A program made the translations under genes and the position numbers. The notes beneath the pieces are model-generated. The model did no database searches. It was not told the DNA's origin and worked only from the letters and a program-made list of their open reading frames with translations. From an uncultured Luteimonas sp. (lineage in GTDB: Bacteria; Pseudomonadota; Gammaproteobacteria; Xanthomonadales; Xanthomonadaceae): 64,000 nucleotides of DNA. Shown here one piece after another: positions 12,891-21,265 of the stretch; position 1 is the first letter of the stretch, and each line of letters starts with the position of its first letter. The stretch is taken from assembly GCA_938008415.1 (NCBI GenBank), contig CALLKI010000042.1, positions 45,919-109,918 on the forward strand, written 5' to 3'.

Positions 12891-13880
12891 ATGAACCTCA
12901 CCCAGCTGCGTTACTTCGTCGCGATCGTGGACGCGGGCCTGAGCGTCACGCTCGCGGCCGAGCGCGTGCATGCCAGCCAGCCGGGCGTCTCCAAGCAGAT
13001 CCGGCAACTGGAGGAGGAGCTGGGGCTGCAATTGTTCGTCCGCCGCGGGCGCAGCCTGGAGGGCCTGACCCCGGCCGGCTGCCGGGTGCTCGAGCACGCG
13101 CGGCGGATCCTGGCCGAGGCCGCCAACATCCGCAGCTACGCCGCCAACGAGCGCGGCATCCATGCCGGCCGGCTGCTGCTGGCGACCACCCACACCCAGG
13201 CGCGCTACGTCCTGCCGCCGGTGCTGGCGGCGGTCAAGCGCGACTTCCCCGAGGTGGACATCGACCTGCAGGCCGCGGCCGACGGCGAGGTCCTGCAGAA
13301 ACTGGAGCAGGCCGGCGCAGACCTGGCACTGGTCAGCACCGCCGGGCCGGTGCCGGCGGGCGGGCTCGCGGTGCCGCTGTACCGCTGGCGCCGCCTGCTG
13401 CTGGTGCCGGCGGGACACCCGCTGGCGTCGCTCGACCGCGTGCCTGCGCTGGCCGAGCTGGCCGCGTACCCGCTGATCAGCTACGAATCGTCCATGCGCG
13501 AGGACTCCTCGCTCCGGCGCGCGTTCGCGCAGCAGGGGTTGTCGCCGCGGATCGCGATGACCGCGCGCGAGGCCAACCTGATCAAGACCTACGTGCGCGC
13601 CGGGCTCGGTGCCGGGCTGCTCGCCGAGATGGCGGTGGACGGGGACGATGGCGACCTGCGCGTGCTGCAGGCACCCGCTGAAATCCCCGAATGCATCACC
13701 TGGGCGGTGTTGCCGCGCGGCCGCGTGCCGCGCGCTTACACCCTGGCGCTGGTGCAGGGGCTGGCGCCGCAGATCGACCGGCGCGACCTGCGCCGCGTGC
13801 TGGAAGGCAACCTCGAACCCGGCTGGCCCGCGCCGCCCGCATGGCGGGAACTGGCCGCGGCGCTGGCCGCCGCGGCCTGA
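12891..13880 (+). CDS. LysR-family regulator of the CysB type
   Basis: A 329-aa LysR-type regulator. The N-terminal winged helix-turn-helix (about 1-60) contains VTLAAERVHASQPGVSKQIRQLE, whose S-Q-P-x-V-S-K-Q recognition helix is typical of CysB/Cbl. The effector-binding part starts with LLLATTHTQARYVLPPV, a hallmark of CysB proteins, which sense N-acetylserine or sulfur status and activate cysteine synthesis. No cys gene is adjacent, so its targets must be elsewhere. It is longer at the C-terminus than Cbl, with an alanine-rich tail. Whether it is CysB itself or a Cbl-like paralogue cannot be settled from one locus. Confidence 0.85.
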   Translation: MNLTQLRYFVAIVDAGLSVTLAAERVHASQPGVSKQIRQLEEELGLQLFVRRGRSLEGLTPAGCRVLEHARRILAEAANIRSYAANERGIHAGRLLLATTHTQARYVLPPVLAAVKRDFPEVDIDLQAAADGEVLQKLEQAGADLALVSTAGPVPAGGLAVPLYRWRRLLLVPAGHPLASLDRVPALAELAAYPLISYESSMREDSSLRRAFAQQGLSPRIAMTAREANLIKTYVRAGLGAGLLAEMAVDGDDGDLRVLQAPAEIPECITWAVLPRGRVPRAYTLALVQGLAPQIDRRDLRRVLEGNLEPGWPAPPAWRELAAALAAAA

Positions 13881-13898
13881 GGCCTGCCGTTCCGGGAA

Positions 13899-14165
13899 TC
13901 AGCGCTTCTTCCGCAGTGCGCCGACCACGAACAGGATCACGATCGCGCCGATCGTCGAGGCGATGAAGCCGGCCGTCTGGCCTTCCTTGTACCAGCCAGT
14001 GGACTGCCCGACGAATCCGGCGAGCAACGCGCCGCCGATGCCGAGCAGGATCGTCAGCACGATGCCCATGTTCTCCTTGCCGGGCTTGAGCAGGCGGGCG
14101 ACAACGCCGACGACCAGGCCGATGAAGATGATGTAGAGCCAGTTGCTGCTGCCGAACAGCTCCAT
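13899..14165 (-). CDS. GlsB/YeaQ/YmgE family stress-associated membrane protein
   Basis: An 88-aa integral membrane protein of the transglycosylase-associated (GlsB/YeaQ/YmgE) family. It has three hydrophobic helices separated by a KPGKENMG loop, with glycine-rich GIGGALLAGFVG typical of the family. It ends in basic RKKR facing the cytoplasm. Homologues are induced by acid, osmotic or stationary stress, but the molecular role is unknown. The ATG at 14165 has a GGGGGA ribosome site close upstream. It is convergent with the CysB-type regulator. Confidence 0.88.
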   Translation of the reverse strand: MELFGSSNWLYIIFIGLVVGVVARLLKPGKENMGIVLTILLGIGGALLAGFVGQSTGWYKEGQTAGFIASTIGAIVILFVVGALRKKR

Positions 14166-14248
14166 GCGGGATCCCCCCTGTGTGAATGGAGGCCCCACTG
14201 TGGCAGTTGTCCGGGGGTGGGTGCCAGTCCCACGTCTGCTGCAATGCA

Positions 14249-14277
14249 AAAACGGCGCCCCCGGAGGGCGCCGTTTT
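14249..14277 (-). terminator. Rho-independent terminator after the M20 peptidase gene
   Basis: A perfect 12-bp stem (AAAACGGCGCCC paired with GGGCGCCGTTTT) with a five-base loop lies 25 bases past the stop of the leftward M20 peptidase. The A-run and T-run ends make it potentially bidirectional. It also separates the peptidase transcript from the GlsB-like gene. Confidence 0.85.
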
Positions 14278-14301
14278 CGCGGGAGCGGGCGATGCGACGG
14301 C

Positions 14302-15795
14302 TCAGCAGCAGCCGTGGCCGCCGTGGCGGGTGCCGCTGTCGGGGGCCACCGCCGAACCGCGGGTCTCGCCGCGCTCGCCGGCCAGGTGGTGCTCGGCGAT
14401 CACGCGCGCGACCGAGGCGGTGACCTTCTTGCCCATCGGGATGTGCAGGAACTCGTTGGGCCCGTGCGCGTTGGAATGCGGGCCGAGCACGCCGGTGATC
14501 ATGAACTGGGCGCCGGGGAACTTCTCGCCGAGCATGCCCATGAACGGGATCGAGCCGCCTTCGCCCATGTACATCGCGGGCGCGCCGAAGAACTCGCGGC
14601 TGGCGGTGTCGATCGCCTTCTCCAGCCACGGCGACATCGCCGGCGCGTTCCAGCCGGACGAGGCCTTCTCCAGTTCCAGGGTGACCTGGGCGCCGTTGGG
14701 CGGGTCGCGCAGCAGCTCCTGCTTCAGCAGCTCGCCCGCGTGCCTGCCGTCCACGGTCGGCGGCAGCCGCAGCGACAGCTTCACCGAGGTGTGCGGGCGC
14801 AGCACGTTGCCAGCCGAGTCCAGCGGCGGGATGCCGCCGATGCCGGTGATCGACAGCGCCGGCCGCCAGGTACGGTTGAGCACGAGCTCGGCCAGGTCGT
14901 CCAGCGTCGGCCGCAGCCCATGCACCATCGGGAACTTGTCGTACACCGCGGTGCCGAGCACCTCGGCGGCGCGCCGCGCCTGCTCCAGGCGCTCCGGCGG
15001 GATCTCCGCGTGCAGGCCCTCGAGCAGGATGCGGCCGGTTTCCTCGTCCTCGATCCGCGACAGCAGCTGGCGCAGCAGGCGGAAGCTCGAGGGCACGATG
15101 CCGGAGGCGTCGCCCGAGTGCACGCCTTCCTCCAGCACCTTCACCGTCAGGTTGCCGCCGGCCAGGCCGCGCAGCGAGGTGGTGCACCACAGCTGGTCGT
15201 AGTTGCCGCAGCCGGAGTCCAGGCACACCACCAGCGAGGGCTTGCCGATGCGGCCGGCGAGGTGGTCGACGTAGGCCGGCAGGTCGTAGCTGCCGGATTC
15301 CTCGCAGGCCTCGATCAACACCACGCAGCGGGCGTGCGGGAGCTTCTGCTCCTGCAGCGCCATGATCGCGGCCAGCGAGCCGAAGATGGCATAGCCGTCG
15401 TCGGCGCCGCCGCGGCCGTACAGCCGGTCGCCGCGCAGCACCGGGGTCCACGGGCCGAGGCCGTCGTCCCAGCCCGTCATCTCCGGTTGCTTGTCGAGGT
15501 GCCCGTACAGCAGCACGCAGTCGTCGTTGCTGCCACCGTTGGCCGCCGGGATGTCGATGAAGATCAGCGGCGTGCGGCCTTCCAGGCGCACCACCTCGAC
15601 CGTCATGCCCGGGACCGGCTGGGCCTTCGCCCAGGTCTCCATCAGCCTGACCGCGTCGTCCATGTAGCCGTGCGCCGCCCAGTCGGCGTCGAACATCGGC
15701 GACTTGTTGGGGATGCGGATGTACTCGATGAGCTGCGGGACGATGTCGTCGTCCCACCTGGCGCTGACGTAGCGGTCGATCCTGCTGGCGTCCAT
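14302..15795 (-). CDS. M20 family metallopeptidase (dipeptidase type)
   Basis: A 497-aa zinc peptidase of the M20 (carnosinase/CNDP-like) group. The metal-site motifs are complete: LYGHLDKQP, the bridging aspartate in YGRGGADDGYA, EACEESGS (general base and ligand), VCLDSGCG and a C-terminal GPNEFLH histidine. No signal peptide is present, so it is probably cytoplasmic and processes di- or short peptides. The last residues form an unusual tail ending HGGHGCC, rich in metal-binding side chains and absent from the core fold. It is monocistronic, ended by the adjacent terminator. Confidence 0.9.
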   Translation of the reverse strand: MDASRIDRYVSARWDDDIVPQLIEYIRIPNKSPMFDADWAAHGYMDDAVRLMETWAKAQPVPGMTVEVVRLEGRTPLIFIDIPAANGGSNDDCVLLYGHLDKQPEMTGWDDGLGPWTPVLRGDRLYGRGGADDGYAIFGSLAAIMALQEQKLPHARCVVLIEACEESGSYDLPAYVDHLAGRIGKPSLVVCLDSGCGNYDQLWCTTSLRGLAGGNLTVKVLEEGVHSGDASGIVPSSFRLLRQLLSRIEDEETGRILLEGLHAEIPPERLEQARRAAEVLGTAVYDKFPMVHGLRPTLDDLAELVLNRTWRPALSITGIGGIPPLDSAGNVLRPHTSVKLSLRLPPTVDGRHAGELLKQELLRDPPNGAQVTLELEKASSGWNAPAMSPWLEKAIDTASREFFGAPAMYMGEGGSIPFMGMLGEKFPGAQFMITGVLGPHSNAHGPNEFLHIPMGKKVTASVARVIAEHHLAGERGETRGSAVAPDSGTRHGGHGCC

Positions 15796-16002
15796 TGGGC
15801 TTTTTCCGGGAACGGGGAAAGGAAATGTTACCCCGGTTGCGGGGTAGGGGTTTTCCTACACGCGGCCGGGCTGTTTTCCGGCAGCGGTCCGGCGCAGACG
15901 GCGATACGCTGGACACAGGTGGTTCCCCGAAACTGGTTCCGCCGGCGCCGCAGGAAGTGATGCCGGCCATCGCTGGAACTGATCGAAGTTCAAGGAGGAA
16001 CC

Positions 16003-16362
16003 ATGAACGTGTTCAGGAATCTCGTTGCCCCGCTGCTGCTGGCGCTTGCATTCGTCGGCAGCGCCCTCGCCACGGAGAAAGTCGACATCAACACCGCCGA
16101 CGCCGCCACCCTCGAGCGTGTCCTGGTGAACATCGGGCCCTCCAAGGCCCAGGCCATCGTCGAGCACCGTCGCGCCAACGGCCCGTTCCGCAGCGCCGAG
16201 CAGCTCGCCGAGGTCAAGGGCATCGGCCTGAGGACGGTGGAACTGAACCGGGACCGCATCGTGGTCGGCAGCGCGCAGGGCAAGGGTGGCAACGCCGGTG
16301 GCGCGCAGAAGGCCGGGGACCGGGCCACGGCCCAGTCCCAGGCAAAGGCCGCGCAGCGCTGA
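16003..16362 (+). CDS. ComEA-family helix-hairpin-helix protein
   Basis: A 119-aa exported protein. A signal peptide (1-23, ending SALA) is followed by a DNA-binding helix-hairpin-helix pair: VDINTADAATLERVL and IGPSKAQAIVEHRR then FRSAEQLAEVKGIG. This is the ComEA signature of periplasmic DNA-binding competence proteins. The C-terminal 35 residues are low complexity (G/A/Q/K). AAGGAGGAA gives a strong ribosome site. It stands alone, with a strong hairpin downstream. A role in DNA uptake is inferred from family; small stand-alone ComEA-like proteins may do other work. Confidence 0.88.
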   Translation: MNVFRNLVAPLLLALAFVGSALATEKVDINTADAATLERVLVNIGPSKAQAIVEHRRANGPFRSAEQLAEVKGIGLRTVELNRDRIVVGSAQGKGGNAGGAQKAGDRATAQSQAKAAQR

Positions 16363-16459
16363 GCCAGCCGCTGCCGGCTTCGCAGGGACGCGATCCGGCA
16401 GACGGAGGGGCAGGACGTCCCGTGGATCCGGCAGGGATCGCCGTTACAGGGACGTAGCC

Positions 16460-16496
16460 GCCGCCCGTACCGCGCACGACGCGTGGTGCGGGCGGC
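16460..16496 (+). terminator. Strong hairpin after comEA-like gene
   Basis: A 16-bp stem with two G-U pairs when read as RNA and a five-base loop (ACGAC), followed by ATTT. It sits in the 161-base gap between the ComEA-like gene and hutD, about 100 bases past the stop. The T-tract is short. Confidence 0.6.
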
Positions 16497-16523
16497 ATTT
16501 CCTGTCGGGCGTACACTTCGGGA

Positions 16524-17153
16524 ATGGCCGCGTTCCCGTCCACAGTGCGCATCATCCCTGCGAACGGGTACCGGCGCGAGCGCTGGGCGAACGGCGCCGG
16601 CTGGACCCGGGCGATCTGCGCCTGCCGCCTCAAGGGCGCGCAGGGCATCGAGGTCCCGGAGTGGGACTGGCGGATGTCGGTCGCCGAGATCGAGGCTCCG
16701 GCCCCGTATTCGCTGCTTCCCGGCATCGAGCGCGAGCAGGTGCTGCTGTCCGGCAACGGCCTGCGCCTGCGCTTTGCCGACGGCGCCACGCACGAGTTGC
16801 TCCCGCCGCACCAGCGCCTGCGTTTCCCGGGGGATCGGGAATGCGCGGGCGAGCCCGTCGACGGCCGGGTCGAGGCGTTCAACCTGATGTGGCGGCGGGA
16901 TGCGGTCGAGGCCACGCTCTGGCACCGGCCGCTGGTGGGTTCGATGGTGGTGTTCGTCGACCCCGGCACGACCTGGGCGGTGTACCTGCTGTCCGGACGG
17001 ATGGCGATCGGCCACGGCCTGGACTCGCATGCGGACCTGATGCAGGGCGACAGCGCGCTGCTGCGTTCGGACGGGACGCGCACGCGCCATGCGCTCGACG
17101 GCAGCGGCGAGGCGCTGCTGGTGCGGATCCGTCCGCGCCAGGAAGCTCAATAG
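16524..17153 (+). CDS. HutD/Ves family protein
   Basis: A 209-aa cupin-like protein of the HutD/Ves family. The N-terminus IPANGYRRERWANGAGWTRAI and the following W-D-W-R-M-S-V-A-E-I-E block are diagnostic, and a central E-x-x-L-L-S-G-N-G-L stretch matches. HutD is linked to histidine utilisation in pseudomonads and Ves to cold response in E. coli, but its biochemistry is unclear. No hut genes lie nearby. It overlaps the end of the convergent flavoreductase gene by seven bases. Confidence 0.85.
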   Translation: MAAFPSTVRIIPANGYRRERWANGAGWTRAICACRLKGAQGIEVPEWDWRMSVAEIEAPAPYSLLPGIEREQVLLSGNGLRLRFADGATHELLPPHQRLRFPGDRECAGEPVDGRVEAFNLMWRRDAVEATLWHRPLVGSMVVFVDPGTTWAVYLLSGRMAIGHGLDSHADLMQGDSALLRSDGTRTRHALDGSGEALLVRIRPRQEAQ

Positions 17154-18787
17154 ACGTCGCGGCGGTAGCGCCCGTCGGCGAGCATGGCCTCGACCTCGTC
17201 GTCGCCGAGTGCATCGCGCAGCACCTCGTCCACCGCCGGGGCCATGCCGCGCAGGCTGCCGCACACGTACACGGCGGCGCCGTCGCGCACCCACCCGCGC
17301 AGCAGGCCGGCCTTGGCGCGCAACGCGTCCTGCACGTAGCGGTGCGGCCCTCCGTCGCGGGAGAACACGCGATCCAGCTGTTCCAGCAGCCCCTCGCGCC
17401 GCCAGCGCGCGATGTCGTCGCGGTAGAAGTCGTCCCGGTCGGCGTTGCGCTCGCCGTACACCAGCCAGTTGCGGCGCGCACCGGCCGCCGCGCGCGCGGC
17501 CAGGAGCGCGCGCAGCCCGGCGATGCCGGTGCCGTTGCCGACCAGCACCAGTGGCCGGCCGGGATCGGGTGGATGGAAACCGGGGTTGGCGCGCAGGCGC
17601 GCGGCGATCGCCGTGCCTTCCGCCGCGTAATGGCACAGCCACCCGCTGCCCAGCCCCGGCGTGCCGTCCGGGCGGCGCATGCAGCGCACCAGCAGCCAGG
17701 CCGCACCCTCGTGCGGCAGCGAGGCGATGGTGTACTCGCGGTGCGGCAGCGGTTCCAGCATGCCGGCCAGCGCCTGCGGCGGCAGGCCGCGCACGGCGTC
17801 CACCCCGGGCAGGCGCGAGCGCGAGAGCGCCTCGCGCAGCGTCACCCTGCGCCCCTGCCATTCCACCGCCGCGTCGCCATCGAGGCCCAGCGCCGCGAGC
17901 ATCGCCCCGACCGCGTCCGGGGCGTTGCACGGCCCGATCTCCAGCGCATCGCCGGCCTGCCATGCGGGGGTGGTGCCCGCGGGCGGACGCAGCTCGATGT
18001 GCCAGGCCTCGCCGCCGGCGCTGCCCGGGTTGAGCAGGCGGCGGGCGGCCAGCGTCCAGGCTTCGTATTCGGGCATCGCCCAGTCGGGCGCGTCGGTCGC
18101 GCCGGCGAGCAGAGCAACCTCGTGCTGCCAGTGGCGCAGCGCGGCCGGATCGCCGTTGTCCACCTCGGTCAGGTCGAACAGCGGGCGCGCGCCACAGTGC
18201 TGCAGCCACTGTTCGAGCCGGTGGCCGAAGGCGCAGAACCGGGCGTATCCGCGGTCGCCCAGCGCCAGCACCGCATAGCGCACGCCGGACAGGTCCGGTT
18301 CGCGCGACATTTCCCTGGCGACGAAGGGCAGGGCCTGGTCCGGCGGGTCGCCCTCGCCGGTGGTGCTGGCCACCAGCAGCACGCGCCCGTGGTCACGCAG
18401 CGTCTGCGCGTCGATGGCGCCCAGCGCGCGCAGCGTGCACGGCGCGCCGGCATCGCGCAGCAGCTCGAACGTGCGCCGTGCGATCCCGTGGCCGAACCCG
18501 GTCTGGCTGGCGTAGGCGACGAGGATGGCGTCGCCGCCGGCGGTTGCGGCGGGCGGCAGGGTTTCCCCGTCCCGGGAGCGGCGCAGGGACCACGCGCACA
18601 GGCCGGCCCAGGCGAGCAGGCAGGCGGCGGCGATCCACCACTGCCGGGGACGCGGCGCCGCGGGCCACCACGGGCCGTCGTGCAGGAACGACAGGACGAG
18701 CGCACAGGCCGCGAGCGCGAGCAGCACGGCGGTGTTCGCCAGCAGGGCGCGCCGCCGGGTGCCTGCGGTGGCGGGCGTGGCGTTCAT
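17147..18787 (-). CDS. Membrane-anchored flavodoxin/FAD/NADPH reductase (sulfite reductase alpha-like)
   Basis: A 546-aa diflavin reductase. Two N-terminal transmembrane helices (about 14-36 and 49-68) anchor it. A flavodoxin FMN domain follows (from about 86: VAYASQTGFG, then VASTTGEGDPPD and LGDRGYARFC). The C-terminal FAD/NADPH half contains REYTIAS (FAD), VGNGTGIAG, VYGERNADRDD and YVCGSLRGMA (NADPH). Many relatives are fused to PepSY domains; here that part is a separate gene upstream. In this Fur-linked locus it probably passes NADPH electrons towards ferric iron or a flavinylated periplasmic carrier. It is the last gene of the operon and overlaps apbE by four bases. Confidence 0.88.
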   Translation of the reverse strand: MNATPATAGTRRRALLANTAVLLALAACALVLSFLHDGPWWPAAPRPRQWWIAAACLLAWAGLCAWSLRRSRDGETLPPAATAGGDAILVAYASQTGFGHGIARRTFELLRDAGAPCTLRALGAIDAQTLRDHGRVLLVASTTGEGDPPDQALPFVAREMSREPDLSGVRYAVLALGDRGYARFCAFGHRLEQWLQHCGARPLFDLTEVDNGDPAALRHWQHEVALLAGATDAPDWAMPEYEAWTLAARRLLNPGSAGGEAWHIELRPPAGTTPAWQAGDALEIGPCNAPDAVGAMLAALGLDGDAAVEWQGRRVTLREALSRSRLPGVDAVRGLPPQALAGMLEPLPHREYTIASLPHEGAAWLLVRCMRRPDGTPGLGSGWLCHYAAEGTAIAARLRANPGFHPPDPGRPLVLVGNGTGIAGLRALLAARAAAGARRNWLVYGERNADRDDFYRDDIARWRREGLLEQLDRVFSRDGGPHRYVQDALRAKAGLLRGWVRDGAAVYVCGSLRGMAPAVDEVLRDALGDDEVEAMLADGRYRRDVY

Positions 18788-19779
18788 GCGGCCAGGCAGG
18801 TGTCGAAGGCGGGGGTGGACACAACGCGTGGCGCGCCGTCCTGCGCGCGGGCACGCACGAAGCGCGCGGCGATGCCATGGCGCAGTGCGAAACCGTATCC
18901 GGCGTCCGCCCCGAGCACGGTCAGCGCCGTGGCCCAGGCGTCGGCATGCATCGCGTCGCCGGCGACGACGGTGACCGCCGCGCAGGCGCCGGCGACCGGG
19001 CGGCCGGTGCGCGGGTCGAGGGTGTGCGCGTATTCGCGGCCATCGGCCTCGAACCGGTGCCAGCGCGTGCCGGAGGTGGCCACCGCCCGGCCGTCGAGTG
19101 CGAGGATGCAGGGGTCGCCGTCCGTGTCGTCATCGCCGTCGTCGCCGGTCTCGACCAGTACCCGCCACGGTGTGCCGTCGGGCTTGCGGCCGAAGCCACG
19201 CAATTCGCCGCCGACGTCCACCAGCGCCGCGGCCACGCCGGCGTCCTGCAGCCAGGCCGCGACGCCGTCCACCGCGTAGCCCTTGGCGATGGCGGAGAGG
19301 TCGAGCCGCAGGCCGCCCGGTTGGCGCGCGCGGCGGCCGTCGCGGTCGAGCTCGAGCCGCTGCCAGCCGCAGCGTGCGCGCAAGGCCGCGAGCGTCGCGT
19401 CATCGGGCACGGCACGCGGGCCGGCACCGGCACCGAAACCCCAGGCCGCCACCAGCGCGCCGACCGTGGGATCGAACGCGCCGCCGCTGTCGCGCGCGAT
19501 GTCCAGTGCGCATGACAGCACGGTGAAGAACTCGGGCGGCAGCCGGTGCCAGCTGCCCGCCGGCGCGCGGTTGAAGCGCGAGATGTCGGAGCCGTGCTCG
19601 AAGGTACTCATCTGCGCGACCACGCGGTCCAGGCACGACTGGACGCCGGCATGCAGCGGGGCAAGCTCCGTGCGCGGCGGCGCGCACAGGTCCACGCGCC
19701 AGCGCGTGCCCATGGTCTCGCCGTACAGGCTGTGCACGACGTGTCCGGCGGTGGCGTGCGTTTCCAGGGGCATGGGCAT
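18784..19779 (-). CDS. apbE: FAD:protein FMN transferase ApbE
   Basis: Attaches FMN covalently to Thr/Ser in target proteins using FAD. The 331-aa protein has ApbE features: LYGETMGTRWRVD, STFEHGSDISRFN, GGAFDPTVGALV, DLSAIAKGYAVD, LVDVGGELRGFG and the metal-binding HADAWATALTVLG. Unusually, no signal peptide or lipobox precedes the catalytic domain, whereas most ApbE proteins are exported. The available start codons between the DUF4198 stop and 19773 give no export signal. It sits between DUF4198 and the flavoreductase, so a flavinylated partner is expected in the same operon. Confidence 0.93.
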   Translation of the reverse strand: MPMPLETHATAGHVVHSLYGETMGTRWRVDLCAPPRTELAPLHAGVQSCLDRVVAQMSTFEHGSDISRFNRAPAGSWHRLPPEFFTVLSCALDIARDSGGAFDPTVGALVAAWGFGAGAGPRAVPDDATLAALRARCGWQRLELDRDGRRARQPGGLRLDLSAIAKGYAVDGVAAWLQDAGVAAALVDVGGELRGFGRKPDGTPWRVLVETGDDGDDDTDGDPCILALDGRAVATSGTRWHRFEADGREYAHTLDPRTGRPVAGACAAVTVVAGDAMHADAWATALTVLGADAGYGFALRHGIAARFVRARAQDGAPRVVSTPAFDTCLAA

Positions 19780-19810
19780 GTCGCGGCGGCGCCGGGGCGC
19801 CGCGACGCGG

Positions 19811-20692
19811 TCACTGCGGCAGGACTTCCAGCGTGGCCACGTACAGCAGCCGGCGGCCGGTGGCCTGCGGGATCGTGGGCCTGTCGTCCTCCAGGCTGGC
19901 CTCGATCCAGTACATGCCCGGCTCCGGCCAGGTCACCCGCAGCAGGCCCTCGCCGTCGGTGGTCGCGTGGATCTCCTCCTGCGCGTTGCGGTAGCGGGTG
20001 CCGCCGCGCACGATCTCGAACTCCAGCCCGGCGGCGGGCCGGCCGTCCACCAGGATGCGGAAGGTCGCCTCCTCGCCGGCGTACAGGTCGTTGGGGTGCG
20101 TCACCGGCACCAGCTCGATGCCCTTGCCGGTCGGCGCCAGCGCGGTGTCGTCGGGCGCGCCGTTGGTGACGAAGGTCTCCACGCGGATGGCGGTCTGGAT
20201 CACCTCGAGGTTCTTCGCGTCCTTCGGCACCTTCGTTTCCAGGTCTTCGGGCGTGGCGTTGCGCAGGAAGCCGCCGCGGGTCTCCGGCGGCGCGCCGGGG
20301 CCGGAGACCGGCCTGCCTTCGGCCCTGGCCTTTTCCTTCGCGGCGAGGCTCCCGGGCGTGTCCCAGCGCACCAGCAGGCCGCCGCCGGTGTTGGCGATGC
20401 GGTAGGTGCCCTGCTGGACGAGGTGGAGGTCGAAGGTGCTCCGGTAGCGGCCGATGCTGGCGTTCTCCAGCGGAACCGTGCTGCCGTCGGGCGCGGTGGC
20501 GGTGACGTTGTCCAGCCGCATCGGCACATGGTCCGGGAAGAACAGCTGGTTGGACACGGCCGCGTCGAAGGTCACCCAGACGTCCGCGCCGTTGACCACG
20601 GCCTGCGACGGGACGATCCACTGCTTGTGCGCGGATGCGGCCAGCGGCAGGAGCGAGGCGGCGACGAGGGCGAGCAGGGAAGTGCGTTTCAT
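19811..20692 (-). CDS. DUF4198 domain periplasmic protein
   Basis: A 293-aa exported protein. A clear signal peptide (1-21, ending ASA) is followed immediately by HKQWIVPS, typical of DUF4198, whose mature N-terminal histidine suggests metal binding. A beta-sandwich follows, with EGLLRVTWPEPGMYWIE near the C-terminus. DUF4198 proteins recur in metal and cobalt/nickel/iron uptake loci; a role as periplasmic metal-binding partner here is inferred. The ATG at 20692 is chosen because it starts the signal peptide. It lies 35 bases after DUF2271. Confidence 0.87.
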   Translation of the reverse strand: MKRTSLLALVAASLLPLAASAHKQWIVPSQAVVNGADVWVTFDAAVSNQLFFPDHVPMRLDNVTATAPDGSTVPLENASIGRYRSTFDLHLVQQGTYRIANTGGGLLVRWDTPGSLAAKEKARAEGRPVSGPGAPPETRGGFLRNATPEDLETKVPKDAKNLEVIQTAIRVETFVTNGAPDDTALAPTGKGIELVPVTHPNDLYAGEEATFRILVDGRPAAGLEFEIVRGGTRYRNAQEEIHATTDGEGLLRVTWPEPGMYWIEASLEDDRPTIPQATGRRLLYVATLEVLPQ

Positions 20693-20727
20693 CCGGGGTC
20701 TCCTGGGAGCGGATCGGTCATGCCGGG

Positions 20728-21249
20728 TCACGGGCGCAGCGCGAGCCTGACCGTGCCCAGCTCGGTGTCGCCCTGCGCGCTGCCGTCCTGCGCCGCGCGC
20801 GCGGGCCACTGGAAGGGGATCTTCAGCAGTTCGCGGCCGCCGACCTCGCGCACGGCCTCGACCACCAGCGTGTATTCGCCGGGTGGCAGCTTCGACAGTT
20901 CGGGGTGCCGCTCGTCGAAGCGCAGGGCGTGGCGGCCGGCGGGCCGGGTCGGGCCGGTCACGCCGTCCACAGGCAGCTTCAGCGCGCGCCCGGACTTGCG
21001 CCACCACTGGCGCAGGTCGGGCAGCCACTTGGTGCCGTGGCCCTCGGCGGTGTCGCGCTGCATGTACCAGACCGCGAGGTTGGCCACGTGCTTCTGCGCC
21101 GCGTCCTCGACCCAGATCGCGACGTAGGGACGGTGGTACTCGGCCACGCGCAGTTGCGGGATCTCGACGTCGACGAGCAGCTCGGCGGCGTGCGCGGGCG
21201 CGGAGGCGGCGAGCAGGCTGCCGATGGCGATGGTCAGTCGTGCGTGCAT
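20728..21249 (-). CDS. DUF2271 domain periplasmic protein, candidate flavinylation substrate
   Basis: A 173-aa exported protein with a signal peptide at 1-22. The DUF2271 domain contains PYVAIWVEDA, VANLAVWYMQ and the WLPDLRQWW segment. Residues 95-101 read DGVTGPT, close to the ApbE target motif DxxTGA(T/S), with Thr98 as the potential FMN attachment site and Pro100 replacing the usual alanine. DUF2271 proteins are known to co-occur with ApbE. It lies 16 bases after the PepSY gene in the same operon. Confidence 0.86.
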   Translation of the reverse strand: MHARLTIAIGSLLAASAPAHAAELLVDVEIPQLRVAEYHRPYVAIWVEDAAQKHVANLAVWYMQRDTAEGHGTKWLPDLRQWWRKSGRALKLPVDGVTGPTRPAGRHALRFDERHPELSKLPPGEYTLVVEAVREVGGRELLKIPFQWPARAAQDGSAQGDTELGTVRLALRP

Positions 21250-21265
21250 GCGGTTGCCTTCCGGT

